Positions 1-8,252 of a stretch of DNA of 64,000 nt are shown piece by piece. The stretch's first letter is position 1. Each line of letters starts with the position of its first letter. The position numbers and the translations under genes are program-made. Origin of the DNA: Asaia platycodi JCM 25414 (GTDB lineage Bacteria; Pseudomonadota; Alphaproteobacteria; Acetobacterales; Acetobacteraceae); the NCBI RefSeq assembly GCF_000614545.1, contig NZ_BAKW01000012.1, forward strand, positions 37,577-101,576. Reading direction: 5' to 3'. The notes beneath the pieces are model-generated. The model saw only the letters and a list, made by a program, of their open reading frames with translations, did not search any database and was not told the origin of the DNA.

Positions 1-88
1 CGGCACAGAGCACGATCACGAAAGCAAAAATACCGGCGATCAGTGTCGCCGGGCGTTCGAAGGAAAGAGTGAGCCTGGCGCGCGTCAC
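1..88 (-). CDS. lspA: Lipoprotein signal peptidase, N-terminal fragment (probable)
   Basis: Only the first 29 codons lie in the window. The GTG start overlaps the stop of ileS (ATGTGA), so the two are translationally coupled. The visible peptide is a short basic N-terminus followed by a hydrophobic run (ATLIAGIFAFVIVLCA) that fits the first membrane helix of signal peptidase II. The assignment rests mainly on the ileS-lspA order, which is common in proteobacteria; the catalytic aspartates are outside the window. Confidence 0.6.
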   Translation of the reverse strand, partial: MTRARLTLSFERPATLIAGIFAFVIVLCA

Positions 89-2973
89 ATCGACACCACG
101 TCACTGCATCTCAGGCACAGGCCCAAATGCTCGGCATGGGTGCCGACCTCGGGGAGCACACGCCAGCAACGCAGGCATTTCGTGCCATCGGCTTCAGCAA
201 CGCTCGGGCCAGGATGGGCTGCAACCACGCCCTCACGCTCTGGGTCGGAACCATCATCGATATAGAGCGACGGCACATTGGTCAGAAGCTGAACATCGGC
301 CTGGGAAACAATGGCGAGTTCGGCCCAGTCCACATCGCCAAAGGCGACCTGCTCCTGCTCGGTGAGCGGCAGGGTAAGGCGCGCCTCGAGCGACGAGCCG
401 ATGACACCGCCACGGCGCGCGCCTTCAAGTTCGGTCGTGATCACACGGCGCAGGGCGCGGATCTGAGTCCAGCGCTCGCCGAGCGCTTCATCGTGCCAGA
501 TCGGATCGGGCTCAAGGAAATGCTGGAGATGGACAGAGCTTTCCTCACCGAATCGGGCCGTCCACGCTTCTTCAGCCGAGAACACCAGAACCGGCGCCAG
601 CCATGTGGCAAGCGCACGATGCAGGATGTCGAGCACGGTCCGCGCAGCGCGGCGACGCAGCGAAGACGGCGCGTCGCAATAGAGCGCGTCCTTGCGTACG
701 TCGAAATAGAAGGCCGAGAGATCGGTCGTACAGAACCCATGCAACATCGGATAGACGCCGACCCATTGATGGGTATGGACGGCCTGTTTCAGCAACCCGC
801 CCAGATCGGTCAGACGATGCAGGATGTAACGCTCCAGCTCCGGCAACTGCTCGTAAGGCACGGCTTCTTCGGGTGTGTAGCCGTCGAGCGCGCCAAGCAG
901 CCAGCGCAGCGTATTGCGCAGGCGGCGATAAAGCTCGCCCTGCTGCTTCAGGATTTCATTGCCGATACGCAGATCTTCATTGCTGTCGGAATTGACGACC
1001 CAGAGACGCAGAATGTCGGCGCCAAGCTTGTCGGTCACTTCCTTGGGCGCAATCACATTGCCCAGCGATTTCGACATCTTGCGGCCCTGCTCATCGAGCA
1101 CAAAGCCATTGGTAACAATGGCCTTCATCGGCGCCACGCCGCGCGTGCCGACGCTTTCAAGCAACGATGACTGGAACCAGCCGCGATGCTGGTCTGAGCC
1201 TTCGAGATACAGATCGGCCGGGAAATTCAGCCCGTCTTCACCGAGCACGAAGCTATGGGTCGAGCCACTCTCGAACCACACATCGACGATGTCGAAAACC
1301 TGCTCATAGTGCGCCGGGTCGCGTCCTTCACCGAGAAAAACCGCCGGATCGGCGCTGTACCAGATATCGGCGCCATGTTCGGCCATCGCCTCGACAATGC
1401 GCTGCATCACCGCTGCATCGCGCAGCACCTCACCCGTGCTCTTCTCGACGAAGACCGCAATCGGCACGCCCCAGGCACGCTGGCGGCTGATGCACCAATC
1501 GGGACGCTGTTCGATCATGGAGGTCAGGCGGTTACGTGCGGCTTCGGGTACGAAGGTGACATCGGCCAGCGCATCGAGCGCCTTGCGACGCAGGGCCTGA
1601 TCGCCATCCATGCGGATGAACCATTGCGGCGTGGCACGGAAGATGATCGGCTTACGCGAGCGCCAGGAATGCGGATAGGAATGCACGATGCTCGAGCGCG
1701 CCACGAGGCCCGCCGCAGCATCGCCATTGGACGCCCAGCGCTGTGTCGCTTCGGCCAGCGCCGCGCAGACCGGATCGGCCGCCTTGAACACATGGATACC
1801 GGCAAAATGCGGCACCCATGGCGCGTAGGTGCCATCATCCTGCACAAGTTCAGGCACTTCAATGCCGTATTGGCGCGTCAGCAGGAAGTCGTCCTGACCA
1901 TGAGCCGGGGCCATATGCACCAGCCCCGTGCCCGCATCGGTCGTGACGAAATCGCCCGGCAGCATGGGAACGTCGAACTCATAGCCGCAACCGCGCAGCG
2001 GATGGGCGCAGAGCGTACCCTCAAGCGCCTCACCCGGAAGGGTGTAAAGAACATGATGTTCCTGAATGCCCGCCTGCTTGCAGAAATCGGCCAGACGCTC
2101 TTCGGCAATCAGAAAGCGCGAGCCGGGGGCGACGAGGCTGTTCTCTTCCATAAGATCGGCGCGGATCACGGCATAGGCGATCTCGGGGCCATAGGCGATG
2201 GCGCGGTTAGCCGGAATGGTCCAGGGCGTAGTCGTCCAGATGACCGCGGAAGCCCCCTGAAGGGCCTGACCGGGGGTCGGGTCGACCTCGATCGGAAAGG
2301 CGACATGGATCGTGGTCGAGGTGATGTCGTGATATTCGATCTCGGCCTCGGCGAGGGCCGTCTTTTCGACCGGGCTCCACATGACCGGGCGCAGCCCACG
2401 ATAAAGGGAACCGTTGAGCAGGAACTTGCCGATCTCGCCTACGATGGCTGATTCCGAGCTGAAATCCATGGTGGCATAGCGGTTCTTCCACTCGCCCTGC
2501 ACACCCAGACGCTTAAATTCCTTAGACTGGATGTCGAGCCAGCGACGCGCATACTCGCGACATTCGGCGCGGAATTGCAGAACAGGCACGTCATCCTTGT
2601 TCTTGCCCGCCTTGCGATATTCCTCTTCCACACGCCATTCGATCGGCAGGCCGTGGCAATCCCATCCCGGCACGTAGCGCACACGGGCGCCATTCATGCG
2701 CTGGGCGCGGTTGACCACGTCCTTGTTGATCTTGTTCAGGGCGTGACCGATATGCAGATGGCCGTTCGCATAAGGCGGGCCGTCATGCAGGGTGAAGACA
2801 GGCTTGCCTTTGCCCGCCTCGATAATGCTCTGATCGAGCCCCATCGACTCCCAACGCGCCAGAATTTCGGGTTCACGCGTCGGCAGATTGCCACGCATGG
2901 GAAAGCTGGTACGGGGAAGGAAGACCGTGTCGCGATAACGGTCCTGAGGATCGGGGCTTTTGGAATCAGGCAT
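85..2973 (-). CDS. ileS: Isoleucyl-tRNA synthetase
   Basis: Class I aminoacyl-tRNA synthetase that charges tRNA-Ile in the cytoplasm and edits mischarged valine. The 962-residue product has the HIGH motif at residues 74-77 and KMSKS near 632. The CP1 editing insert contains WTTTPWTIPANRA, and a C-terminal zinc-type cluster (CLRCWR...CLRC) marks the bacterial long form. Length is normal for the family and the frame is intact. The stop overlaps the lspA start. Upstream, 2974-3205 holds no supported gene. Confidence 0.98.
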   Translation of the reverse strand: MPDSKSPDPQDRYRDTVFLPRTSFPMRGNLPTREPEILARWESMGLDQSIIEAGKGKPVFTLHDGPPYANGHLHIGHALNKINKDVVNRAQRMNGARVRYVPGWDCHGLPIEWRVEEEYRKAGKNKDDVPVLQFRAECREYARRWLDIQSKEFKRLGVQGEWKNRYATMDFSSESAIVGEIGKFLLNGSLYRGLRPVMWSPVEKTALAEAEIEYHDITSTTIHVAFPIEVDPTPGQALQGASAVIWTTTPWTIPANRAIAYGPEIAYAVIRADLMEENSLVAPGSRFLIAEERLADFCKQAGIQEHHVLYTLPGEALEGTLCAHPLRGCGYEFDVPMLPGDFVTTDAGTGLVHMAPAHGQDDFLLTRQYGIEVPELVQDDGTYAPWVPHFAGIHVFKAADPVCAALAEATQRWASNGDAAAGLVARSSIVHSYPHSWRSRKPIIFRATPQWFIRMDGDQALRRKALDALADVTFVPEAARNRLTSMIEQRPDWCISRQRAWGVPIAVFVEKSTGEVLRDAAVMQRIVEAMAEHGADIWYSADPAVFLGEGRDPAHYEQVFDIVDVWFESGSTHSFVLGEDGLNFPADLYLEGSDQHRGWFQSSLLESVGTRGVAPMKAIVTNGFVLDEQGRKMSKSLGNVIAPKEVTDKLGADILRLWVVNSDSNEDLRIGNEILKQQGELYRRLRNTLRWLLGALDGYTPEEAVPYEQLPELERYILHRLTDLGGLLKQAVHTHQWVGVYPMLHGFCTTDLSAFYFDVRKDALYCDAPSSLRRRAARTVLDILHRALATWLAPVLVFSAEEAWTARFGEESSVHLQHFLEPDPIWHDEALGERWTQIRALRRVITTELEGARRGGVIGSSLEARLTLPLTEQEQVAFGDVDWAELAIVSQADVQLLTNVPSLYIDDGSDPEREGVVAAHPGPSVAEADGTKCLRCWRVLPEVGTHAEHLGLCLRCSDVVSM

Positions 2974-3205
2974 CTTCGATCATTCGACGGAGTCAGGGAA
3001 CCGCGAGTTATGCGAAGATGCGGGCTTCGGGGTCAAGAGTGCCCATCAGGAACGACTTCACAAAGCGCCGAAACCCAGCCCCACTCCGTGATAGCTTAAC
3101 GCGAAAACTCGAGCAAAAAACGGTATCTTCCAGACACACCCTCTGCACGCGCGCGCACCGATAGCTCTGGACAGAGCGGAAGTGGCACAGATCGCCCTTT
3201 GCTCT

Positions 3206-3418
3206 TCAGAATGTGCTCCTGTGAGAACCTGAATAGCTGGACGGACCGCAAACACTCTCAAAAGTGTCGTCGATTTGCTGGCCGAGCGTCATGAAATCCT
3301 GACGCAGAAAGGCTTTCAGCCTGACGAGACGCGAAACGCTCTCTTTGCGGCGCATTTCCTTTTGGGCGATATGCTGTTCCATCGCCTGCATCTGATACAT
3401 TTGCATCGCGCCAAACAT
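3206..3418 (-). CDS. Small hypothetical protein
   Basis: A 70-residue ORF beginning MFGAMQMYQMQAMEQH. I chose the ATG at 3418 over an earlier one at 3445 because GGAGGG stands five bases upstream of it. The N-terminal half is Met/Gln-rich and predicted helical (amphipathic), followed by a basic segment. There is no signal peptide and no family I recognise. It sits alone between ileS and the fosA-ribF operon on the same strand. The good ribosome binding site is the main support. Confidence 0.5.
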   Translation of the reverse strand: MFGAMQMYQMQAMEQHIAQKEMRRKESVSRLVRLKAFLRQDFMTLGQQIDDTFESVCGPSSYSGSHRSTF

Positions 3419-3511
3419 GACACCCTCCGTGGAATTATTAACCAAGGGTAATCTATAACATTACAAAAGTGAGAGCAAACAACAAAACTTCACATTCAAG
3501 GCAAGATCATG

Positions 3512-3937
3512 TCACGGCCCATCGGGCGGCATTTTCAGATCGGGAAGGTTGGCGGAAGGATGGCTGCGCCAATGGGCCAGGCGCGTTGCCAGCGAGCCAA
3601 CATGGATTTCGAGCTTATGGCCGTCAGGATCGAGAAAATAAAGCGAGTCGCCTTCGCTTTTATTGACCTTCCACAGAGACACCTGCCCCAAAAGACGCGA
3701 CGAAAGCGTTTTAAAAGCATCGGCGCTGACGTCGAAGGCGAGATGGGTGTCATCCTGTCGTGGTCGGCATCTATCCGCAGGCGCGCATTCGAGGCAAAGC
3801 CAGAGCGACCCCGCCTCAAGGTAAGCACCGCGATCCCAGCGCGCCCTCAGAGGGCATCCAAGAAGACCCTCATAAAACCCGAGTGCACGCGACAAATCCG
3901 TCACGCAGAGCGTGACGTGATTGATCCCCTGCAGCAG
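3512..3937 (-). CDS. fosA: FosA-like glutathione/thiol transferase (VOC fold)
   Basis: Vicinal-oxygen-chelate protein of the FosA type, which opens the epoxide of fosfomycin with a thiol. With a CTG start at 3937 the product is 142 residues and begins MLQGINHVTL, like known FosA. The metal ligands are then His7, His65 and Glu110, and the potassium/phosphonate-site residues Lys90, Ser94, Ser98 and Tyr100 fall at the FosA positions. The first conventional start (GTG 3904) would delete ligand His7. There is no ATG, GTG or TTG between the ribF stop (3944-3946) and His7, so CTG initiation, probably coupled to ribF, is the best reading. Activity on fosfomycin is inferred from family only. Confidence 0.8.
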   Translation of the reverse strand: MLQGINHVTLCVTDLSRALGFYEGLLGCPLRARWDRGAYLEAGSLWLCLECAPADRCRPRQDDTHLAFDVSADAFKTLSSRLLGQVSLWKVNKSEGDSLYFLDPDGHKLEIHVGSLATRLAHWRSHPSANLPDLKMPPDGP

Positions 3938-3943
3938 ACAGGT

Positions 3944-4872
3944 TCAGGCGGCAGGGCTGAGCGCGGCGCGGGCCTGGCACGCGTCCTCGGCAATCTGGGC
4001 CTTCAAGGCGTCGAGCCCGTTGAAGCGACGCTCTTCCCGTAACAGCCTGTGCAGACTGACTTCGAGATTCTGGCCGTAGAGATCCTCATTGACATCGAAC
4101 AGATGCGCTTCAAGACGGCTTTCCTGTCCGTCATCAATCGTCGGGCGGCGTCCGATATTGGCAACACCGGGGGTCACGCGCCCGTCCGGGTGACGCACGG
4201 TCACGGCATAGACACCGCGGGCAGGTTCGACATGGCGGCCCAGCGGAATGTTGGCGGTGGGGAAACCCAACAGGCGCCCGCGCTTGTCGCCGTGAGCCAC
4301 GGTGCCCGTAATGAACCAGGGACGACCAAGCTCCTCCGCCGCGCGTTCGGGGTACCCTTCCTGAAGCAGCCGGCGGATGCGCGAGGAAGAAAACGGCCCA
4401 CTGATATCGGTAAGAGGCGGCACGACTGTCAGGCCGATATCGAGGGCTTCGAGCCTGTGCGCCAGAAAATCGATATTCCCTGCCCGTCTGTGCCCGAAAG
4501 CGAAATCGGGACCGCAGGCCACATGCTGCACGCCGAGGGCGCGATGCAACACGTCTTCAACAAAACGTTCAGGCGAGAGATGACTGAAATCCGCATCGAA
4601 AGGCAGCTGGAAGATCTGCTTCACGCCCTGCTCATGCAGAAAACGCGCCCGGATGGCGGGGAGCATCAACCGGATCGGCGGGTCCTGAGGGCGGAAGAAC
4701 TCGCGCGGATGCGGCTCGAAGGTCACCGCGCTAGAGGCAGGTCGGGACGTGCCGCATGAAGCGATTTCAGGAGATGGACATGCCCGAGATGCACACCATC
4801 GAAATTGCCGAGGGCTACGGCGGCGCCGCGCGCCTCTTGCGGGATTGCCGCCCAGTCCTCGTGCAGGGTCAT
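3944..4872 (-). CDS. ribF: Bifunctional riboflavin kinase / FAD synthetase (frameshifted in this sequence)
   Basis: Makes FMN and FAD from riboflavin in the cytoplasm. The start ATG at 4872 overlaps the mtnC stop (ATGA). The first frame reads MTLHEDWAAIP... with the nucleotidyltransferase motif GNFDGVHLGH and then hits TGA at 4723. From about 4729 a second frame continues VTFEPHPREFF, then the kinase domain (GFPTANIPLG, GVYAVTVRH, ANIGRRPT, EAHLFD) to the stop. Restoring one base (GCC GCG read as GCGCG at 4728-4731) gives 309 residues, normal for RibF. The gene is usually essential, so a sequence error is more likely than a pseudogene. Confidence 0.92.
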
Positions 4873-5561
4873 GAGACGGGCAGCTCGAATTGCTGGCTGA
4901 CACTCTGGAAATCCGCCGCCTGACGCACGCCTTCATGAGCGGTCGTGCCGTCTTCGGGACGGATGAGCTGGCAGGTCTTGAGCCCGGCCTCGGCTGCGGC
5001 GTCGAGTTCGGCGCCGATATCGGAAAGGAAGAGGATCTCGCCCGGCGCCACACCCGCACGCGAGGCGATCTCACGATAGCTCTCGGCGATTTTCTTGCCA
5101 CCGATATCGAGATCATAAAACGCCTCGAACAGCGCGGTCAGATCGCCCGCATCGGAGTAGCCGTAAAGCAGGCGCTGTGCGCTGGCCGAGCCGGAGGAAT
5201 AGACAGCAAGGCGCAAGCCTGCCTCGTGCCAGGCTTTCAATGCCGGTGGCACATCGGGATAGAGGCGCGCCTTGAGGGCGCCTGACTCAAAGCCCGTTTT
5301 CCAGGCAAGGCCCTGCAGCGATTTGAGCGGTGCGACCTTTTCGTCACGAACGGTCCAGTCATGAAGCTGGGCGAGCGGATCACAACCGGGATTGGCCGCC
5401 TCGATATCCGCCAGCGCCACCTTGACCAGAGGATTGCACGCCTGTTCGCGGAGCAGTTCCGGCATTACCTTGTCGGAATAGGGAAAGAGCACGTCCTTGA
5501 CGAAAGAGATCGGCAGGGTCGTGCCTTCGATATCGAGAAGGATCAGGCGGACGGTGCTCAT
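4869..5561 (-). CDS. mtnC: Enolase-phosphatase E1 (methionine salvage)
   Basis: HAD-superfamily enzyme that enolises and dephosphorylates 2,3-diketo-5-methylthiopentyl-1-phosphate in the methionine salvage pathway. The 230-residue protein has HAD motif I as LLDIEGTT (nucleophile Asp near residue 10), motif II Ser in AVYSSGSASAQ, motif III Lys in GGKKIAESY, and motif IV LFLSDIGAELDAA. It overlaps mtnD upstream and ribF downstream by ATGA junctions, so it is in the middle of a tightly coupled operon. Frame intact. Confidence 0.95.
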   Translation of the reverse strand: MSTVRLILLDIEGTTLPISFVKDVLFPYSDKVMPELLREQACNPLVKVALADIEAANPGCDPLAQLHDWTVRDEKVAPLKSLQGLAWKTGFESGALKARLYPDVPPALKAWHEAGLRLAVYSSGSASAQRLLYGYSDAGDLTALFEAFYDLDIGGKKIAESYREIASRAGVAPGEILFLSDIGAELDAAAEAGLKTCQLIRPEDGTTAHEGVRQAADFQSVSQQFELPVS

Positions 5562-6115
5562 GCGGCGAGTTCCGGAATGGCGACAGGAAAGCGACGGGCG
5601 ATTTCATCGCCTGTGTATTCGGCAACCCAGCCCGTCGTATCGGTAAAGACGCGCAGCGCGACCACATCGGGATCGAGCCCGGCATCGAACCAGTGCGGCG
5701 TGCCCTCAGGAACCGAAATCAGATCCCCCTGCACGCAGAGCACGGAATAGACCTTGCCCTCGACATGCAGGATGAACGCCCCCTGACCATGCACGAAGAA
5801 GCGTACCTCATCTTCGCTATGAGTGTGCTCCGAGAGATATTTCTCACGCATGGCGGCAATCTGCGGCGTATTGCGGTCAAAACGCACCACATCGGCGCTA
5901 CCAGCTCCGGTTTCGCCCATCAGCCCATCAAGATAGGGGCGATACGCCTCCAGAATGACCTCTGGTGCGGCATCCTTGGCTGGCGTCACAGGGGACTGCC
6001 AGCGCTCAAACCGCACATTAAGCGGGCGCAAGGTCTCTGCAATGACCCGCGCATCCTCTGTGTCGAGAAGGAGATTTTCGGGCGTATCGTCGCGATAGAT
6101 CGTTAGTCGGCTCAT
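5558..6115 (-). CDS. mtnD: Acireductone dioxygenase
   Basis: Cupin metalloenzyme of methionine salvage that converts acireductone to the 2-keto acid precursor of methionine (iron form) or to off-pathway products (nickel form). The 185-residue protein has the metal motif HTHSEDEVRFFVHG, giving two His and a Glu, and a later His in VPEGTPHWFD. It overlaps mtnB and mtnC by a few bases each. Length is typical. The metal used cannot be read from the sequence. Confidence 0.95.
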   Translation of the reverse strand: MSRLTIYRDDTPENLLLDTEDARVIAETLRPLNVRFERWQSPVTPAKDAAPEVILEAYRPYLDGLMGETGAGSADVVRFDRNTPQIAAMREKYLSEHTHSEDEVRFFVHGQGAFILHVEGKVYSVLCVQGDLISVPEGTPHWFDAGLDPDVVALRVFTDTTGWVAEYTGDEIARRFPVAIPELAA

Positions 6116-6728
6116 AATTTCCGCCTTTCGAGTTCGCAGGCCAGAAGGAATTCCAGCCCTTCCAGACGGGCCAGCGCCATGGCCATATCCCGCCCCCAGA
6201 CATAAACACCATGCCCTCTGATCACATAACCGGCGGGCATTTTCCCGAGAGACGGGGCCACGACCGTCGCGAGACGCGCGATATCCTGATCATTGTCAAA
6301 AAAGGGCACGTCGATTGCGGTATCGTGGGTCGATTGCCCCTCGAATACCTTGAGCAATTCATAACCTGCCAACGTGAGCACAGGCGTCTCAATTGCCCTC
6401 GACAGCACGGTCGCTGCCACTGAGTGCCCGTGCAGCACGGCGCGATCGTCGGATCGGACGCATAAAGCTGTGTGTGAAGCAGCGTCTCAGCGCTGGCCTT
6501 CTGGCCGGAATCCAGCGGCCGACCCTCAGGATCGATTTCCATGACGTCCTGCTCGGTCAAAAAGCCCTTATGACCCCCTGAACGCGTGATCGCGATGCGA
6601 CCATCGGCAAGTCGACGGCTGAGATTGCCTGCCGTGGCTGGCACCCAGCCTCGTTGATCCATTCTGCGGCCAGCATGCAGCACGTCCTGCACCGCATCCG
6701 GCCAGAGCCGGTCCGAAAGCTGAGTCAT
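6112..6728 (-). CDS. mtnB: Methylthioribulose-1-phosphate dehydratase (frameshifted in this sequence)
   Basis: Class II aldolase-fold zinc enzyme of methionine salvage. It starts MTQLSDRLW at 6728, seven bases after tatA. The N-terminal frame carries GWVPATAGNLSRR and the Glu-containing KASAETLLHTQLY and then goes out of frame. From about 6441 another frame continues AVLHGHSVAATVLSR with the HxH zinc ligands and GYVIRGHGVYVWG with the third His. Adding one G (GGC read as GC at 6441-6444) gives 205 residues, the normal length. mtnB, mtnD and mtnC are present, but no mtnA or mtnK is visible in the window. Confidence 0.92.
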
Positions 6729-6735
6729 GGAAAGC

Positions 6736-7002
6736 TCAGTGATTGACGTTGTTCACATTACCGCCCGAAGCGGGGGGCGTATATTGCGGTTGCTGGAAAT
6801 TACCCTGGGGCGGCGGAGAGATCTGGCCGTTAGGCTGATCGTGCTTCGGCTCCATGGATTCGTCTTCGGCCATGTTCTTCTTGAAGGACTTGATCCCCTT
6901 CGCGAAGTCGCCCATCAGACCACTGATCTTGCTGCCACCGCCAAACAGGATGAGTACGACGGCAAGCACTATCAGCCAGTGCAGGGGACTCATGCTACCC
7001 AT
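6736..7002 (-). CDS. tatA: Sec-independent translocase TatA/E
   Basis: Single-span component that forms the channel of the twin-arginine export system. The start at 7002 is preceded by AGGAGA and gives 88 residues: a short periplasmic N-terminus, one membrane helix (residues about 8-22, [16 protein letters not shown]), the amphipathic helix with [17 protein letters not shown], and an acidic-to-Gln/Pro/Asn-rich tail. A second in-frame ATG at 6993 would also work. tatB and tatC are not next to it, as they often are. The Tat-type dehydrogenase subunit at 15.1 kb is a plausible client. Confidence 0.92.
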   Translation of the reverse strand: MGSMSPLHWLIVLAVVLILFGGGSKISGLMGDFAKGIKSFKKNMAEDESMEPKHDQPNGQISPPPQGNFQQPQYTPPASGGNVNNVNH

Positions 7003-7054
7003 AATCTCTCTCCTCGTATGACGGTACCGAACAGCCGTCTTTTTTTCTCGCTTC

Positions 7055-7564
7055 TCACATGGCGTGATCGGGCGTCTCTTGCAAGCGCGCAATATTATCG
7101 AGGTCACGCGGAACGATAAAGCCATAGGTCGGATAGGCCCGTGAGCCGAGATTTTTGATTGGTGCCCAGTAAACCCGCACCAGAGACCAGTCATTATCGC
7201 GCGAGACGTCGATAACAGGCACGGACCGGTCGATCCGACCCGGCTCCCAATTGGCATGTTCGACAAGAATCTTGCGCGACGAGACAGTGCTCCGCACCAC
7301 CGAGACATGGCCTGATGGCAGGCGCCCGGTCGACCGAAAAACCAGGATCTCGCCCTGTGCCGGGCTCTGGGTGCGCCTGTATTTGCCAGAAGCTCCGCGC
7401 CACCAGGAGGCGGCCGCCCCGTAAAGCGCGACCCCGGTCTTGGCGCGTGCATAGGGCGCACATTGCAGCGGGCCATTGAAGCTGGCGCGGCTGTACTCCC
7501 TCGGCCCGCCGCCGCAGGCGGCAAGGCTCAGGCAGAAACTGAATCCAAGCACCATTTTCTTCAT
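7055..7564 (-). CDS. CHAP-domain lipoprotein (putative peptidoglycan amidase/endopeptidase)
   Basis: A 169-residue secreted protein with a lipobox (SLAAC, Cys17), so it should be anchored in an envelope membrane. After a Gly/Pro linker comes a CHAP-like NlpC/P60-type fold: a likely catalytic Cys35 in LQCAPYAR, a Trp pair, GEILVFRS and His in GHVSVV, with a further HANW. CHAP enzymes cleave peptidoglycan peptide bonds. The ATG overlaps the recX stop; tatA follows after 52 bases. The precise bond cleaved is unknown. Confidence 0.8.
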   Translation of the reverse strand: MKKMVLGFSFCLSLAACGGGPREYSRASFNGPLQCAPYARAKTGVALYGAAASWWRGASGKYRRTQSPAQGEILVFRSTGRLPSGHVSVVRSTVSSRKILVEHANWEPGRIDRSVPVIDVSRDNDWSLVRVYWAPIKNLGSRAYPTYGFIVPRDLDNIARLQETPDHAM

Positions 7565-8193
7565 GACGATTTCAGCGCCATGACGCGATCCTCCGCTTCC
7601 ATCAGATCCAGACCCAATGCCCGTTCGGCCACATCACGGCCGAACCCCGCACGGGCAAACACAGCAAGAGCGCGCTGATGGCGCTCGGGCGCCTCTCCCT
7701 CAGCCTCTTCTTCATCGCCTCTCCTGAACGGACCGAGCCGACGTTTTCGGGCGAGTACGAGCGCCGCCCCCAATTCGCGCTCATGAGCGCTGTCATCATG
7801 CCGGTGGCCGAGCGCCTCTTCGAGTGCTTCGCCCAGGACCTCGGCGCCAATACCCTTCTGTGTCAGGCTGGCAGCCACCGCCCGACGCGACCGCCCTGAA
7901 CGCGTCAGACTGAGCGACCGGGACCGGGCAAAAGCAGCGTCGTCGAGCGCACCGAGCTGGCGCATATCGGCGACAATCCCGGCAATAGCTCCCCGGCTCG
8001 CTTTGGCCTGAGTCTCTATCTGGTCATTCTCGCCGCCCTGTGCGCCTGCCTTGCGTGCCCATCGCATGACGGCGCGTTCCAGCACCTGGGCCAGGCCCTG
8101 CTCGGTCGCAGCGAAGCGCGCGAGATGGCGCAGGGCCGTCTCACGCAGGTTTGCCGCTGTCGGCGGAGGAGGCAGATCCGGAATCGCTGACAT
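7561..8193 (-). CDS. recX: RecX-family regulator
   Basis: Cytoplasmic modulator of RecA filaments. The 210-residue protein (ATG at 8193; another in-frame ATG lies at 8217 and neither has a clear ribosome binding site) is helical. It contains the RecX-like pieces LRETALRHLARFAATEQGL, DMRQLGALDDAAFARS, SRSLSLTRSGRSRRAVAASL and KGIGAEVLGEAL. It is more divergent and longer than E. coli RecX, as alphaproteobacterial members often are. No recA is nearby. It heads the operon and overlaps the CHAP gene. Confidence 0.8.
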   Translation of the reverse strand: MSAIPDLPPPPTAANLRETALRHLARFAATEQGLAQVLERAVMRWARKAGAQGGENDQIETQAKASRGAIAGIVADMRQLGALDDAAFARSRSLSLTRSGRSRRAVAASLTQKGIGAEVLGEALEEALGHRHDDSAHERELGAALVLARKRRLGPFRRGDEEEAEGEAPERHQRALAVFARAGFGRDVAERALGLDLMEAEDRVMALKSS

Positions 8194-8252
8194 GGTTACA
8201 CTGTGCCATAACTTCATGGCAGCAACATGGTGAAAACCGCCGGAGCCCCGTC

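Noticed and set aside
127..2451. Long plus-strand ORFs opposite ileS (347 and 398 codons)
   Set aside because: They are antisense shadows of a high-GC synthetase gene with all class I motifs; there is no start signal and no recognisable protein.
4049..4759. 236-codon plus-strand ORF opposite ribF
   Set aside because: Antisense to conserved RibF residues; composition is that of a shadow frame.
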